Part shown: positions 15,011 to 23,857 of the stretch, one piece after another | Layout of the letters: the number at the start of each line of letters is the position of its first letter | Numbering within the stretch: the stretch's first letter is position 1 | Assembly (NCBI GenBank): GCA_947499955.1 | Contig: CANMQI010000009.1 | Coordinates: 124,001 to 188,000, forward strand | Reading direction: 5' to 3' | Length of the DNA: 64,000 bases | Source: an uncultured Granulosicoccus sp. | GTDB lineage: Bacteria; Pseudomonadota; Gammaproteobacteria; Granulosicoccales; Granulosicoccaceae | Position numbers and translations under genes: made by a program | Notes under the pieces: generated by a model | Seen by the model: the letters and a program-made list of their open reading frames with translations, nothing else | Database searches by the model: none | Told to the model about the DNA's origin: nothing

Positions 15011-17673
15011 GATCGTGTCCTCATCGAAAGGCCATGTCCTCGCACGAACAGGCTTGCCAGAAGCAGAATCAGCAAGCCCGACCCCAGACTGCCACCTCCC
15101 TTGCTCGGGCTGGTATCCACGACATCCGGCCCGGTGTCACCGTCATCCTGTGCTTCACGGACGATGTCGACTATCAGTTCGACCTGGCCGTTGGCAACGC
15201 CATCCGCATCATTGTTGCCGCCGTCCTGAACATTCAGTCGTATACAGGACAGTCCCGAGGACAGAGCGTCCTGGTAGTTGGCACTGCTGACCACCGGACA
15301 ACCGGAAGTGCCAGAAGGCGCAGAGGCAAGCCGATCCGATGTGCCGACAGAAAAATCTCTCCATTCCCCACTGGCAGGCTGCAGAACCCGCATCACCGGA
15401 TTCAATGGCAGCTTGCTACCCAGAGCAATGACCAGCTCGGACTCACCGCCCGTGACGGCGACGTCGATATTGACGATGCCCATCAAGCTGCTGTAACGAT
15501 CCTCATCCAGGATGCTCACTCCCGGAAATACCTGCCCTGCGGCTCGGATGAAGTCTGTCCGGGAGAGCACCAGCGACCCCCTGGCATAAGCCGCAGACTC
15601 TGCTGCTGCACGGGCGACTCGACCAAGCCGCAGATTCGCGGTACTGCTGAAGACCGTTGCATTGCTGCGCTCAGGCAATGTTGCCGGCAAACGGTTTGCA
15701 TTGCCGTCATCGTCGTCGATCCTGTACGGATAACCGTCCTGGTCCTGATCGGCCAGAGGCTCGCAAGCATCTCCGACATCATTGCCGTCGCTGTCAGCCT
15801 GTCCCGGGTTCGGTACGGCCGGGCAGTTGTCCAGTGCCGCATCGATGCCATCCCGATCCGGGTCATCGATCTCTCCGGGGAGCTCCTCATCCGTATCCTC
15901 GAAACCCGACAGGTAATAGATGGCCTCCAGCAATTCCTGCGTGCTGTAGAGGCTACCGAATGCCGGCATGCTGCCAAGCCCATTGATCACGCTATCAAGC
16001 ATGTCTTCGGGCTGCCCACCGGCGTTCTGGATGCGTGAGTCCCAGGCGGCATCGTCCTCGAACACCGGCGCGCCTCCGGTACCACTGAGGTGACACAACA
16101 GACACTCGCTTTCCACCAGAGCCTGACCACTGGCGAACGGTACACCACTGGTACCGGGCTGACCGTCACCATCAGGGTCTGCATCACACAGGTCGCCAAT
16201 GTCATCGGAGTCCATGTCTGCCTGAACAGGATTGGGCAGACTCGGGCAGTTGTCCAGAACATCAATGGCACCATCGCCATCCTGATCAGACGGTTGCAGA
16301 CTCACGACAACGGATGGGGAAACACCGCCAGCACTATCCTTCGCGCGGTAACTGAACGAATCGGGTGTAGCGAGTCCCTCACCCGGTTGATAGCGAACTT
16401 CATTGTCACTGATGCTCAGTGGAAAACCCTGAGTGGAGCGATCCGAATCAAGCTCGATACTCAGACTGTCGCCATCCGGATCCTTGTCATTGGCCAGTAC
16501 GTTCAGGCTCAGGACACTGTCCTGCGCGCCGACCACATAGGAATCCGCGACCGCTTCAGGTGGGGAATTGCCACGTTCAACACGCACATCTATCGTCACA
16601 CTGTCACTCGAACCCGCAGGATCACTCACTTTCAGAGTCACACTGGCGGTACCCGCGGCGAGTGCATCGATGAGCAATGAGCCGGGCAACTCGAAACGCC
16701 CCGTGGCGACACTCTCATTGCTGGAACTCACCTCGAAGTCAAGTGTGTCCGCGTCATCTTCAGCGTCTTCTACCATTATGCCGAAGGTAAAGGACTCATT
16801 TGCCTGCAGCACCAGTGGGCCACTGACTACCCCTTCCAGACTGACCGTTGGCGCCGTATTGACGGGCGGCTCGATCACGATGACCCGATCCTTGACATCG
16901 ACTCTGAACGTCTGGCTATCACTGGCGCCCGCGGCATCAGTGGCCAGCACCGTGATGGTACTGCTGCCGCTGTTGACAGGCTTCAGGGTCTGCGTGTCAC
17001 TGAAGCCCGGCGTAACAGTGACGACAGTCGTGTCAGAGGACGTCACAGTCAACGCCACTACCGCCACATCATCCGTTGCCACAGGCGTGAACACGAACTC
17101 ATCATCAGGCAGCGTCAAAACCTGATTACCCGGATTCTGCGAAATTATCTCGGGTGCCTCGTTGGGTGGATCATCTCGCTCGATGGTCTTGCTGTCACAG
17201 TTCCAGCGCCGGGTGTTGCCATCAGCATCGACCAGGCAATAGCGTACCCGCACTGGATTATCCGACAGTTCGAATGTGATCGTGCGCGAGGTGCTTGCTT
17301 GACCCCCGGCAGGACGCACATTGTCAACAGGTGGCACCGCTGGACCCCCAACGATCTGGTATCGCCATGACGAAAGTAGCGCACCATTGTCAAACCCTTC
17401 AAGCGATACCGTGGCCGTGGTCGCGTCATGAGGCACGCTCTCGGGTGTTGTCATCTGCAACGAGGACACCTGCGGTGCCGAATGACACCCGGCACAGTCG
17501 AACGTGCCACTCCCGGACGTGTAGTCCAGGGATTCAGACTCCCAGACATCTGGCATCGCGAAGGCCGCAGGCACCGGCAAGAGCAGCAGCATGAGAAGAA
17601 TGAGACGGTACCCGTATACACGAGGGATACAGCCAGATTTCGTAATGTCCGTAGCCATGATGAATTCAGGCAT
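15007..17673 (-). CDS. Large GlyGly-CTERM surface protein with Ig-like, calcium-type repeats and two CxxCH motifs
   Basis: An 888-residue exported protein. After a signal peptide (hydrophobic core LILLMLLLLPVPAAFA), a CAGCH motif lies at about residue 60. Several Ig/cadherin-like beta-sandwich domains follow. Then come thrombospondin type-3-like calcium repeats (DQDGDGAID, DPDRDGIDA with NCP motifs) that flank a second heme-type motif, CLLCH, at 524. Near residues 790-850 there is a segment resembling the choice-of-anchor U domain. The C-terminus is a GlyGly-CTERM sorting signal: GGGSLG, a hydrophobic helix and a basic tail. Such tails are processed by rhombosortase and linked to type II secretion. 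The start at 17673 is chosen because AAGGTGG is eight bases upstream; a TTG at 17742 and an ATG at 17658 are alternatives. First gene of the cluster. Confidence 0.8.
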   Translation of the reverse strand: MPEFIMATDITKSGCIPRVYGYRLILLMLLLLPVPAAFAMPDVWESESLDYTSGSGTFDCAGCHSAPQVSSLQMTTPESVPHDATTATVSLEGFDNGALLSSWRYQIVGGPAVPPVDNVRPAGGQASTSRTITFELSDNPVRVRYCLVDADGNTRRWNCDSKTIERDDPPNEAPEIISQNPGNQVLTLPDDEFVFTPVATDDVAVVALTVTSSDTTVVTVTPGFSDTQTLKPVNSGSSTITVLATDAAGASDSQTFRVDVKDRVIVIEPPVNTAPTVSLEGVVSGPLVLQANESFTFGIMVEDAEDDADTLDFEVSSSNESVATGRFELPGSLLIDALAAGTASVTLKVSDPAGSSDSVTIDVRVERGNSPPEAVADSYVVGAQDSVLSLNVLANDKDPDGDSLSIELDSDRSTQGFPLSISDNEVRYQPGEGLATPDSFSYRAKDSAGGVSPSVVVSLQPSDQDGDGAIDVLDNCPSLPNPVQADMDSDDIGDLCDADPDGDGQPGTSGVPFASGQALVESECLLCHLSGTGGAPVFEDDAAWDSRIQNAGGQPEDMLDSVINGLGSMPAFGSLYSTQELLEAIYYLSGFEDTDEELPGEIDDPDRDGIDAALDNCPAVPNPGQADSDGNDVGDACEPLADQDQDGYPYRIDDDDGNANRLPATLPERSNATVFSSTANLRLGRVARAAAESAAYARGSLVLSRTDFIRAAGQVFPGVSILDEDRYSSLMGIVNIDVAVTGGESELVIALGSKLPLNPVMRVLQPASGEWRDFSVGTSDRLASAPSGTSGCPVVSSANYQDALSSGLSCIRLNVQDGGNNDADGVANGQVELIVDIVREAQDDGDTGPDVVDTSPSKGGGSLGSGLLILLLASLFVRGHGLSMRTRS

Positions 17674-18040
17674 ATCTACAACCACCTTGATGTGAGATGA
17701 GCAGCGACCATCCATGGCAGCGTTGATCAGACGGTTTTTCAATCGCCAGTGACAAGGTCTTCGTGTCCCATTGTTCAGATAAATACCACATGGAACGCAA
17801 ACTCTCTATCGTCTGAATGGGTAGTATCCAAATTGCGAAAAGCACTATCTCACTGTATTGACTGGCGATATTCATGACTGATACAAGCCCGGCAGCAGCC
17901 TCGAACTGCAAGTCGACACACAGCACGCCGCAAATTACTCAGGCATACTCAATGGCGTGACGATTAGCACAAGCCTGTCGACAACCGTAGGTAACACCTC
18001 GAGGCAGGCCTGAAACGATGTGCTTCAGGGAGCAGCCCGC
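17674..18040. promoter_or_regulatory. 367-base divergent intergenic region upstream of the GlyGly-CTERM gene and a lipoprotein gene
   Basis: No coding sequence is convincing. The region is AT-richer than its flanks. Both flanking genes have their ribosome sites at its edges: AAGGTGG for the minus-strand gene, and GGGAG about eight bases before the plus-strand ATG at 18041. A TTGACT at 17858-17863 could be a plus-strand -35, but its paired -10 is poor. I see no clear operator dyad. Confidence 0.35.
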
Positions 18041-18781
18041 ATGATCGATGGCAACCTCAAATCCAGGCCCGGTCGCTGGACAGTAGTCAGCGGGCTGATC
18101 CTGTTCGGTCTTCTCGCTGCCTGCGCCGACAGGACGGCCATCCGCGAGGCAGAGCAAGAGCGCTATCGCACACTCGAGAACGAGATAATCAGTGCACAGC
18201 AGGAAGAAGTACAACGCAGAAGAGCCGAAGAACGCGTTGCCAGGCGACTGCAGCGAATTGATGCGGACCGCGCCGCGGCGGCTCTGCAACGACTGAAAGC
18301 CGACACCCGATCCGATACTGCCCCGTGGGCGCTGGAACAGTACCCGGATCCGGTTGATGGATTGCCCATGTGTGCTCTCGTGTCCGATGTCACCATCGTG
18401 AAGAACGGACATGTGGATACGAGAACTCACATCGTCATCGGCAAGTCACGTATTTTTCTGAGAACTGATGCACGTTTTGATCCGCTTGCACCCGACACCG
18501 GCTTTCGTGTGGATGCTGGTATTCCCATCGCCTTTGATCATTTCATCAATGAGCTGACAGCAGTCGTGGACAGCAATCACGATCGACTCATCAATACACT
18601 GCAATCAGGTTCATCGCTATCAGTCTCCTTTGCATTCATGCCGCAGCTCTCTTCGACTGACACTCATGTCATCGACATCAGTCTGCTGAACCTGGAAGAA
18701 GCACTGTCGGAATTGAGTGCCTGCGACGATCAGAATTCCGGATTACCGGCGCTGGAAAACGATGTCCCTGCCAACAGTTGA
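18041..18781 (+). CDS. Hypothetical lipoprotein with N-terminal coiled coil
   Basis: A 246-residue protein of unknown function. A lipoprotein signal ends in LLAAC at about residue 30. It is followed by a strongly charged alpha-helical, probably coiled-coil segment rich in Glu, Arg and Gln (about residues 35-90), then a mixed alpha/beta domain with one Cys at PMCALVSD and one near the C-terminus (SACDD). The start at 18041 has a GGAG ribosome site eight bases upstream. The coding end overlaps, tail to tail, the next minus-strand gene by 52 bases. I do not recognise the C-terminal domain. The cell location is inferred as periplasmic and lipid-anchored. Confidence 0.7.
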   Translation: MIDGNLKSRPGRWTVVSGLILFGLLAACADRTAIREAEQERYRTLENEIISAQQEEVQRRRAEERVARRLQRIDADRAAAALQRLKADTRSDTAPWALEQYPDPVDGLPMCALVSDVTIVKNGHVDTRTHIVIGKSRIFLRTDARFDPLAPDTGFRVDAGIPIAFDHFINELTAVVDSNHDRLINTLQSGSSLSVSFAFMPQLSSTDTHVIDISLLNLEEALSELSACDDQNSGLPALENDVPANS

Positions 18782-19383
18782 CTGGCAGCCTGACAATCGA
18801 CCCGGTCATGGTCCAATGTCCGAGACGATCTGGAAGCGCCAATCTTGCTGTATTCGATCAGCAGGCTGCTTTCCAGCGTTCCGATACGCCAATAATCACC
18901 GACAGCCTCGATCTGACGATAGGACCAAGCCATGGAATACACCAGCAAGCGCCACACTCGTGCAAGCCAGTGACCTGTTGTCGAACGCCGATACAGTTCT
19001 CGCAATTCGTCATTGCTGCGTGCAATGTCTGCCTGATGACCTTCGATACTTGACACCAGCACATTGACAGCCTGTTGCGCTTGACAAGCGCGTATCTGCT
19101 TGTCTGTTGCAGCGCGGCCGGCTTCGCGTAAGAGACACGAAATCCCTGACTCTACAGTCATTGCATTATTCACAGCGGTGAAACACGTAGGCGTGATGAT
19201 TCGTGTCGATGCCTGATCTGCAAACACGAGGGCCGACAGACAGAACAGAGTCAATGCAGCCATCGTCAGGATTACTCTAGCGCAGATTCGTTGGAATACT
19301 GCTGCAAATCCAGACACCGTGAACTGCAACGGGCAGGTGGTGGCGGCAATCGTCACTGACGGACTGTGAGATATTTCGTTCAT
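18730..19383 (-). CDS. Hypothetical exported protein
   Basis: A 217-residue frame with no family match that I can see. A basic/hydrophobic stretch (RVILTMAALTLFCLSALVFA, about residues 35-55) looks like an uncleaved anchor or a late signal peptide. Several cysteines (PTCFT, SCLLRE, RACQAQ, VDCQAA) and a helical middle follow. The start is uncertain: an ATG at 19383 lacks a ribosome site, and an in-frame GTG at 19485 would add 34 residues. Its 3' end overlaps the lipoprotein gene by 52 bases in the opposite direction. It is kept because the protein-like composition and membrane segment are plausible and the stretch is otherwise empty. Confidence 0.4.
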   Translation of the reverse strand: MNEISHSPSVTIAATTCPLQFTVSGFAAVFQRICARVILTMAALTLFCLSALVFADQASTRIITPTCFTAVNNAMTVESGISCLLREAGRAATDKQIRACQAQQAVNVLVSSIEGHQADIARSNDELRELYRRSTTGHWLARVWRLLVYSMAWSYRQIEAVGDYWRIGTLESSLLIEYSKIGASRSSRTLDHDRVDCQAASQLLAGTSFSSAGNPEF

Positions 19384-19763
19384 CACGCAAAGGGTTCCCG
19401 TCGAAGGTAGCTTGGACACTGCTACTGTCTCCTGGGTACGCCATTGACGACGTGCCTGTAGAACGCATCTACCGTGAATATTCACAAGGTGACCATGTTT
19501 GCCTCAACTCATGTACCAGCGGGGTCAGGAATATCTATCTCCGGATAGATGCAATCTGTGCGCATTCAGTCGCTTCCTCAAAAGAGTTCAGGCTCACTAT
19601 CAATCTCACATTCCAGAACGTTTGCTTGCCGTGCAGATCATTCTGGATGTAAATATTACCGAGCAAATAGGCACACACTGTCCATCTGTCGAGTGAACTA
19701 ATCACTGTCTCTATAGAGCTTGCTGTGGTTATATAAGTGTCAGTCAGTTCAACAGAGCAAGCG
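19384..19763. promoter_or_regulatory. 380-base low-GC intergenic region upstream of the DUF6484 operon
   Basis: The region is clearly AT-richer than the surrounding genes and has no convincing gene; its open frames overlap one another and look like chance. It contains a perfect 12-base palindrome, GTGAATATTCAC, at 19474-19485, and a TATATAAG stretch at 19730-19737 that could be a -10 region for the plus-strand operon, with no good -35. Low GC just upstream of a T6SS accessory operon could mark a regulatory (for example H-NS-type silenced) segment or an acquisition boundary. Neither is proven. Confidence 0.35.
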
Positions 19764-20357
19764 ATGATGAAAACCGAGAAAGACGATGTGCGATTTTCAA
19801 CCGCTCCCGGCACGAATTCCAACACCACTGATTCAACAACCACATCATCACGAAAAACGGTGCACGGTATTCTCATCGGCAGGCTGGATGAGCTATCCGA
19901 CGGTGGTCAGGCCTTTGTGACTTACCCCGACAATCTGGCTGTACTGCCGATTGCAGCACGATCAACCGTTCAACTCACACCCGATGCCGTCGGCAAGGAC
20001 GTCGCCCTTCTATTTGAAAATGGCGACATCGATTGCCCGATAGTGGTCGGCATACTGCAAGATTCTGCAGAAGCTGCTGTTGCCAGTGACAATGAACGCA
20101 CCACGACTGTGCATCCGGTGGATGAGGCAGATGAGACCATTACCATCGATGATCCTGCTGTCACACCGTCCGACAGTGAACTGATTGTCGATGGTCAACG
20201 AATCGATCTGCAAGCCCGAGAACAGATTGTTCTGCGCTGCGGCAAATCCAGCATCACCATGACTCGAGCTGGCAAGGTGATCATTCGCGGCACCTATGTC
20301 AGCAGCAAATCATCAGGGGCGAACCGGATCAAGGGTGGTTCGGTGCAGATCAACTGA
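19764..20357 (+). CDS. DUF6484 domain protein, T6SS-associated
   Basis: A 197-residue protein. After a Ser/Thr-rich leader, residues about 35-105 match the DUF6484 pattern (GILIGRLDEL ... VTYPDN ... VGKDVALLFENGD). The C-terminal 50 residues (EQIVLRCGKSSITMTR ... GGSVQIN) form short beta strands that resemble the tip of a VgrG beta-helix. This family is found almost only beside T6SS vgrG and accessory genes; its function is not established. The start is taken as the ATG at 19764; a GTG at 19737 and an ATG at 19767 are alternatives with no clear ribosome site to choose between them. It opens a four-gene plus-strand operon. Confidence 0.78.
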   Translation: MMKTEKDDVRFSTAPGTNSNTTDSTTTSSRKTVHGILIGRLDELSDGGQAFVTYPDNLAVLPIAARSTVQLTPDAVGKDVALLFENGDIDCPIVVGILQDSAEAAVASDNERTTTVHPVDEADETITIDDPAVTPSDSELIVDGQRIDLQAREQIVLRCGKSSITMTRAGKVIIRGTYVSSKSSGANRIKGGSVQIN

Positions 20358-20373
20358 CAATCGATTTCGCTCC

Positions 20374-21627
20374 ATGTCACGCATAATCGAAAACATCGTC
20401 TACCAGCATGCGGAGAATGCCTGCGCGCTCATGTGGCAATGGCAGCTGGCTCTGCACGAGCCTCATTATCACTATCACGATCTACGCGCACTGGAAAAAC
20501 GAATCAGTGCCAATCTGGATGGCCTGCTGATTGCCGGTGATGCCGCATTGCCGTTCATTCAGGAGTTGCAAGAGGCTGGCGACGAAGGCGCTGTATTCGT
20601 CATGGCAATGCACGCTCTGCGCAAGGGCGCAAAGGACACGTTCATGGGGCTGGTGGATGCCTGTGATCAACAACAGGCACGAGGCGAACTGGCCGCCGCA
20701 TTGGCCTGGGTCAGTGAACGCCACCTCAAGGGGATAGTGGTCCAACTACTGGAATCTTCAGGACCGGAACACCAGGTGCTGGGTCTGTCGGCCTGCCTGG
20801 CACACCGCCGCAATCCGGGTAAATACCTCAAACAGAGCCTGTCGCATGAGAACACGATGGTTCGACGCGCTGCACTGCACGCAGTTGCCAACCTGGCCGA
20901 CAGCAATCTGTTGTCCAGCTTGCCGACAACGTCCGATCTGGATCCCCTCGAACACGTCGAACTCGCTCGCGCTCTGTTATCTCTGGGTGAATACGAAAAG
21001 GGCAATGCAATTCTCGAAACACTGGCTCAGGACAATGTGGCGGCGACAGCCGATGCGACTCGATTACTGCTGCTGAGCGCCCCGACTGCAAAAGCCCGAT
21101 CATTTCTCAAGCAACTCGATACCCGGGCTGGGCGTCAACGTGATGTTGTCCGAGGCTTCGGGCTGCTGGGCGACCCTCGGGCAATAGAGTGGTTGATACA
21201 ACAATGCAAGGATGCCTCTCTGGCACGACTCGCCGGCGAATCAATTTCCATGATCACGGGTGTCAGATTGGCCGATAGTGACCTGGCACTGGATGAACCA
21301 CCGGAGAACGCGGAATCCACGCTCAACGATGATCCCGCTGACGATAACGTGCAAATGGAAGAGGATGAAAACCTGGATTGGCCGAATGCCGCTGCACTGG
21401 CAGCCTGGTGGCAGGCTGCAGACAACAAGCTGATTTCCGGTACACCCCATATCTGCGGGCACATTCGATCACCCGAATCCTTGCGGCACGTTCTGCATCA
21501 TGGCCTGCAAAGACAACGTGGCGTTGCCGCGGACCTTTTGTTGATCAGGCAAACGGGAAACCGCTATTGCGATACCCGTCTACCAACGCACCAGCAGCGG
21601 CATTTCATGACAGAGGTCGGTGGCTGA
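20374..21627 (+). CDS. TIGR02270-like HEAT-repeat protein, T6SS-associated
   Basis: A 417-residue helical protein. It starts MSRIIENIVYQHAENACALMWQW, followed by repeated helix pairs of HEAT type (LGLSACLAHR, MVRRAALHAVANL, LARALLSLGE) and an acidic linker at about residues 310-335 before a short C-terminal domain. The pattern fits the TIGR02270 family, known as a T6SS-neighbourhood protein of unknown function. HEAT repeats usually bind other proteins, so a scaffold or chaperone role is possible. The ATG at 20374 is 16 bases after the DUF6484 stop; there is a frame upstream but no better start. The gene ends at the start of the DUF2169 gene. Confidence 0.75.
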   Translation: MSRIIENIVYQHAENACALMWQWQLALHEPHYHYHDLRALEKRISANLDGLLIAGDAALPFIQELQEAGDEGAVFVMAMHALRKGAKDTFMGLVDACDQQQARGELAAALAWVSERHLKGIVVQLLESSGPEHQVLGLSACLAHRRNPGKYLKQSLSHENTMVRRAALHAVANLADSNLLSSLPTTSDLDPLEHVELARALLSLGEYEKGNAILETLAQDNVAATADATRLLLLSAPTAKARSFLKQLDTRAGRQRDVVRGFGLLGDPRAIEWLIQQCKDASLARLAGESISMITGVRLADSDLALDEPPENAESTLNDDPADDNVQMEEDENLDWPNAAALAAWWQAADNKLISGTPHICGHIRSPESLRHVLHHGLQRQRGVAADLLLIRQTGNRYCDTRLPTHQQRHFMTEVGG

Positions 21628-21628
21628 C

Positions 21629-22741
21629 ATGCAGCTTATCAACAACACATCACTGGTTGCAGGCTACACAGTGGGCATGGCCCCCGATGGACAGGAAACA
21701 CTGGTAGTGGCGGTCAAGGGAAGCTTCTCCATTCCCGACAGAGCGGATGCTGCCCCCGAGCTACTGGAAGAACAGCTGCCATTACTCGAAGCCGATGTCT
21801 TCAGTGGAGAACCGGGTTTTTCCTCACCCCTGTTCGAGTCGGACTACGCCCCATTCAAGGCCAGGTGCGACATTACCGTGGTCGGTTCCGCCTACGCACC
21901 TGGAGGCAGACCTGCCGCACGTGTTCAGACAGGGTTCAAGGTTGGCCAGACCAGCAAATTGGTGGATGTCCTTGGAGACAGACACTGGCTTGCCAGCGCT
22001 GGCGGCTTCAGCATCAGTCCGGCCGAACCTTTCGAGGTGCGAGCCATCACCTATGACATTGCCTTCGGTGGCACCGACCGTGCCCATGAGGATGCACGGA
22101 TGCACGACGCCTGGCAGGCCAATCCGGTTGGCATCGGTTTCCACAAGGGTGTCGACAATCCGCTGGTACACGGCAGTCCAGCCCCCTCTACCGAGGAACC
22201 GGACAAACCGGTCACCCACCCCAACGGTCACTTCCGACCAATGTCGTTCGGCCCACTGGGTCGAGGCTGGTCCCCCAGAATCGGCTTTGGCGGCACCTAT
22301 GATGATGACTGGCTGGACGAACGCTTCCCCTTCCTGCCGGAGGACTTTGACACGCGATATTTTCAGAGTGCACCCGAAGACCAGCAGTGTCCTTATCTGC
22401 AGGGTGGTGAAGATGTTCGACTGGTCAATCTGACGCCGACAGGCCGCTGTCAGTTTCAGATTCCAGAACTGGTGGTACCGATCTGTTTCTTCACGCGAAA
22501 AGCACCACGTCATGAGGTCAAGGCCGTCATGGACACACTGGTCATAGAGCCTGACAGTCAGCGTTTCAGCCTGGTCTGGCGCGCCCAGCTTCCATTGACC
22601 AGCAACCTGTTCGACGTGCCGGAGGTTCTGATCGGCTCGGCCAGTCGTGGCTGGTGGCGATCGCGCGCAAGTGGCAAATCCTGCTACCCATCCCTGGCAG
22701 AGCTTGTCCGACATGAAATCACCGAGGGTGAGGACCAATGA
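21629..22741 (+). CDS. DUF2169 domain protein, putative T6SS effector/PAAR adaptor
   Basis: A 370-residue protein with DUF2169 features: an N-terminal NNTSLVAGYTVGMAPDGQE start, the internal AFGGTDR motif near residue 145, and the FGPLGRGWSPR motif near residue 210. DUF2169 proteins are encoded with VgrG and PAAR/DUF4150 genes; an Agrobacterium member is known to be needed for loading a PAAR-linked effector. Here it lies two genes before the facing PAAR-like gene. The ATG at 21629 follows directly after the upstream stop; an in-frame GTG at 21620 would overlap it. The stop overlaps the next ATG by four bases. Confidence 0.85.
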   Translation: MQLINNTSLVAGYTVGMAPDGQETLVVAVKGSFSIPDRADAAPELLEEQLPLLEADVFSGEPGFSSPLFESDYAPFKARCDITVVGSAYAPGGRPAARVQTGFKVGQTSKLVDVLGDRHWLASAGGFSISPAEPFEVRAITYDIAFGGTDRAHEDARMHDAWQANPVGIGFHKGVDNPLVHGSPAPSTEEPDKPVTHPNGHFRPMSFGPLGRGWSPRIGFGGTYDDDWLDERFPFLPEDFDTRYFQSAPEDQQCPYLQGGEDVRLVNLTPTGRCQFQIPELVVPICFFTRKAPRHEVKAVMDTLVIEPDSQRFSLVWRAQLPLTSNLFDVPEVLIGSASRGWWRSRASGKSCYPSLAELVRHEITEGEDQ

Positions 22742-23760
22742 GTGCCTTCATCGCCATCACCGGATCCGGACTGGTTACCTCGGTTGGCAACGACAGCGCA
22801 TCCACCTGCGCAGCCATTCGTTGCTCGCTGGACAATGTAAAAGAGACCGTTCTTACCGACACGTCAGGCGAACCCATTCGCGCCTGCCTGACGGAGCTCG
22901 ATGAGACCAGTCAGGGAGAGAGCCATCTGGTCATGCTGGCCGCTGCTGCCCTGCAGGAATGCCTGGACTCGGACCAGACGATCGACATGGCATTGACCCC
23001 CTTGATTCTGTGCCTGCCCGAACGGGAACGTCCGGGCCGCCCTATCAAGAATGATGACGATTTTTTCACCGCTGTCGAACACCAGCTCGGAGGACAGTTT
23101 TCACACCAGTCACGAATTCTGACTCATGGACACATTGCAGCAGCGGTCGCGTTGAGAAATGCGCGCCATATCCTCGACAATGATCCTTCAATACAACACG
23201 TGCTCATTGCATCGGCCGATTCCCTCATCACCAGAGAGAGCCTGACCTACCTTGAAGAGAATCACCGCCTTCTGACCAGTGATAATTCGGACGGCTTCAT
23301 ACCGGGCGAGGCGGGTGCCGCGCTCATCATCAAGCGCACTTCCGACACGCCGAAGTCCATGCACTGCCTGGGCCTGGGTTTCTCGCTGGAGACAGCCCCC
23401 ATACTCTCAGGCAAACCCTGCCGGGCAGAAGGTCTCAGCGTTGCCATTCGCAATGCGATCGAAGAAGCCCAGATTCCGATGCAGGACATGGCGTACCGCA
23501 TTACAGACCTGTCCGGAGAACATTACTACTTTCGCGAAGCGGCGCTGGCCTTATCGAGAACGCTTCGAGTATTTCGGGAGGAGTTCGACCTGTTGCATCC
23601 TGCCGACTGTGTCGGTGATACGGGCACCACGCTGGGAATCATCATTCTGGCCTACCAGCGCCTGATCTTTCTGATTCAGCCACCCGAGCTTCCACAGGTG
23701 CTGGTTCATCTATCCGATGACGACGGCAAACGGGCCGCCATTGTTCTGGGCAGCAGCTGA
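22738..23760 (+). CDS. Beta-ketoacyl synthase-like (thiolase-fold) T6SS-associated protein, catalytic residues missing
   Basis: A 340-residue protein with the ketosynthase fold: ITGSGLVTSVGND at the start, an IASADSL strand, and the SDGFIPGEAGAALIIK segment that matches the conserved D-GF-PGEGA motif near residue 185. The nucleophile region reads LTHGHIAAAVAL in place of the usual ACSSG, so the catalytic Cys is absent. The second catalytic-His region reads GDTGTTLG instead of GHTLGA. It is therefore unlikely to condense acyl chains. Similar genes occur beside DUF2169 in T6SS islands. It is translated from an ATG overlapping the DUF2169 stop (ATGA), which implies a linked role, perhaps structural or acyl/ligand binding. 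Confidence 0.75.
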   Translation: MSAFIAITGSGLVTSVGNDSASTCAAIRCSLDNVKETVLTDTSGEPIRACLTELDETSQGESHLVMLAAAALQECLDSDQTIDMALTPLILCLPERERPGRPIKNDDDFFTAVEHQLGGQFSHQSRILTHGHIAAAVALRNARHILDNDPSIQHVLIASADSLITRESLTYLEENHRLLTSDNSDGFIPGEAGAALIIKRTSDTPKSMHCLGLGFSLETAPILSGKPCRAEGLSVAIRNAIEEAQIPMQDMAYRITDLSGEHYYFREAALALSRTLRVFREEFDLLHPADCVGDTGTTLGIIILAYQRLIFLIQPPELPQVLVHLSDDDGKRAAIVLGSS

Positions 23761-23857
23761 GGTCTCGACCACGCAGCAACGAACGACGACGGTATTCGCG
23801 CCACCAACGTTCCGAAAGGCAGTTGACGCCCTGCCACGCAACAACAGTGATACAGCG

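Noticed and set aside
15034-16038. 334-codon plus-strand open frame
   Set aside because: Antisense to the GlyGly-CTERM gene; its composition mirrors the calcium repeats read backwards.
17666-17926. 86-codon minus-strand frame before the GlyGly-CTERM gene
   Set aside because: It lies in the divergent promoter region, overlaps the chosen start, and has no ribosome site or family.
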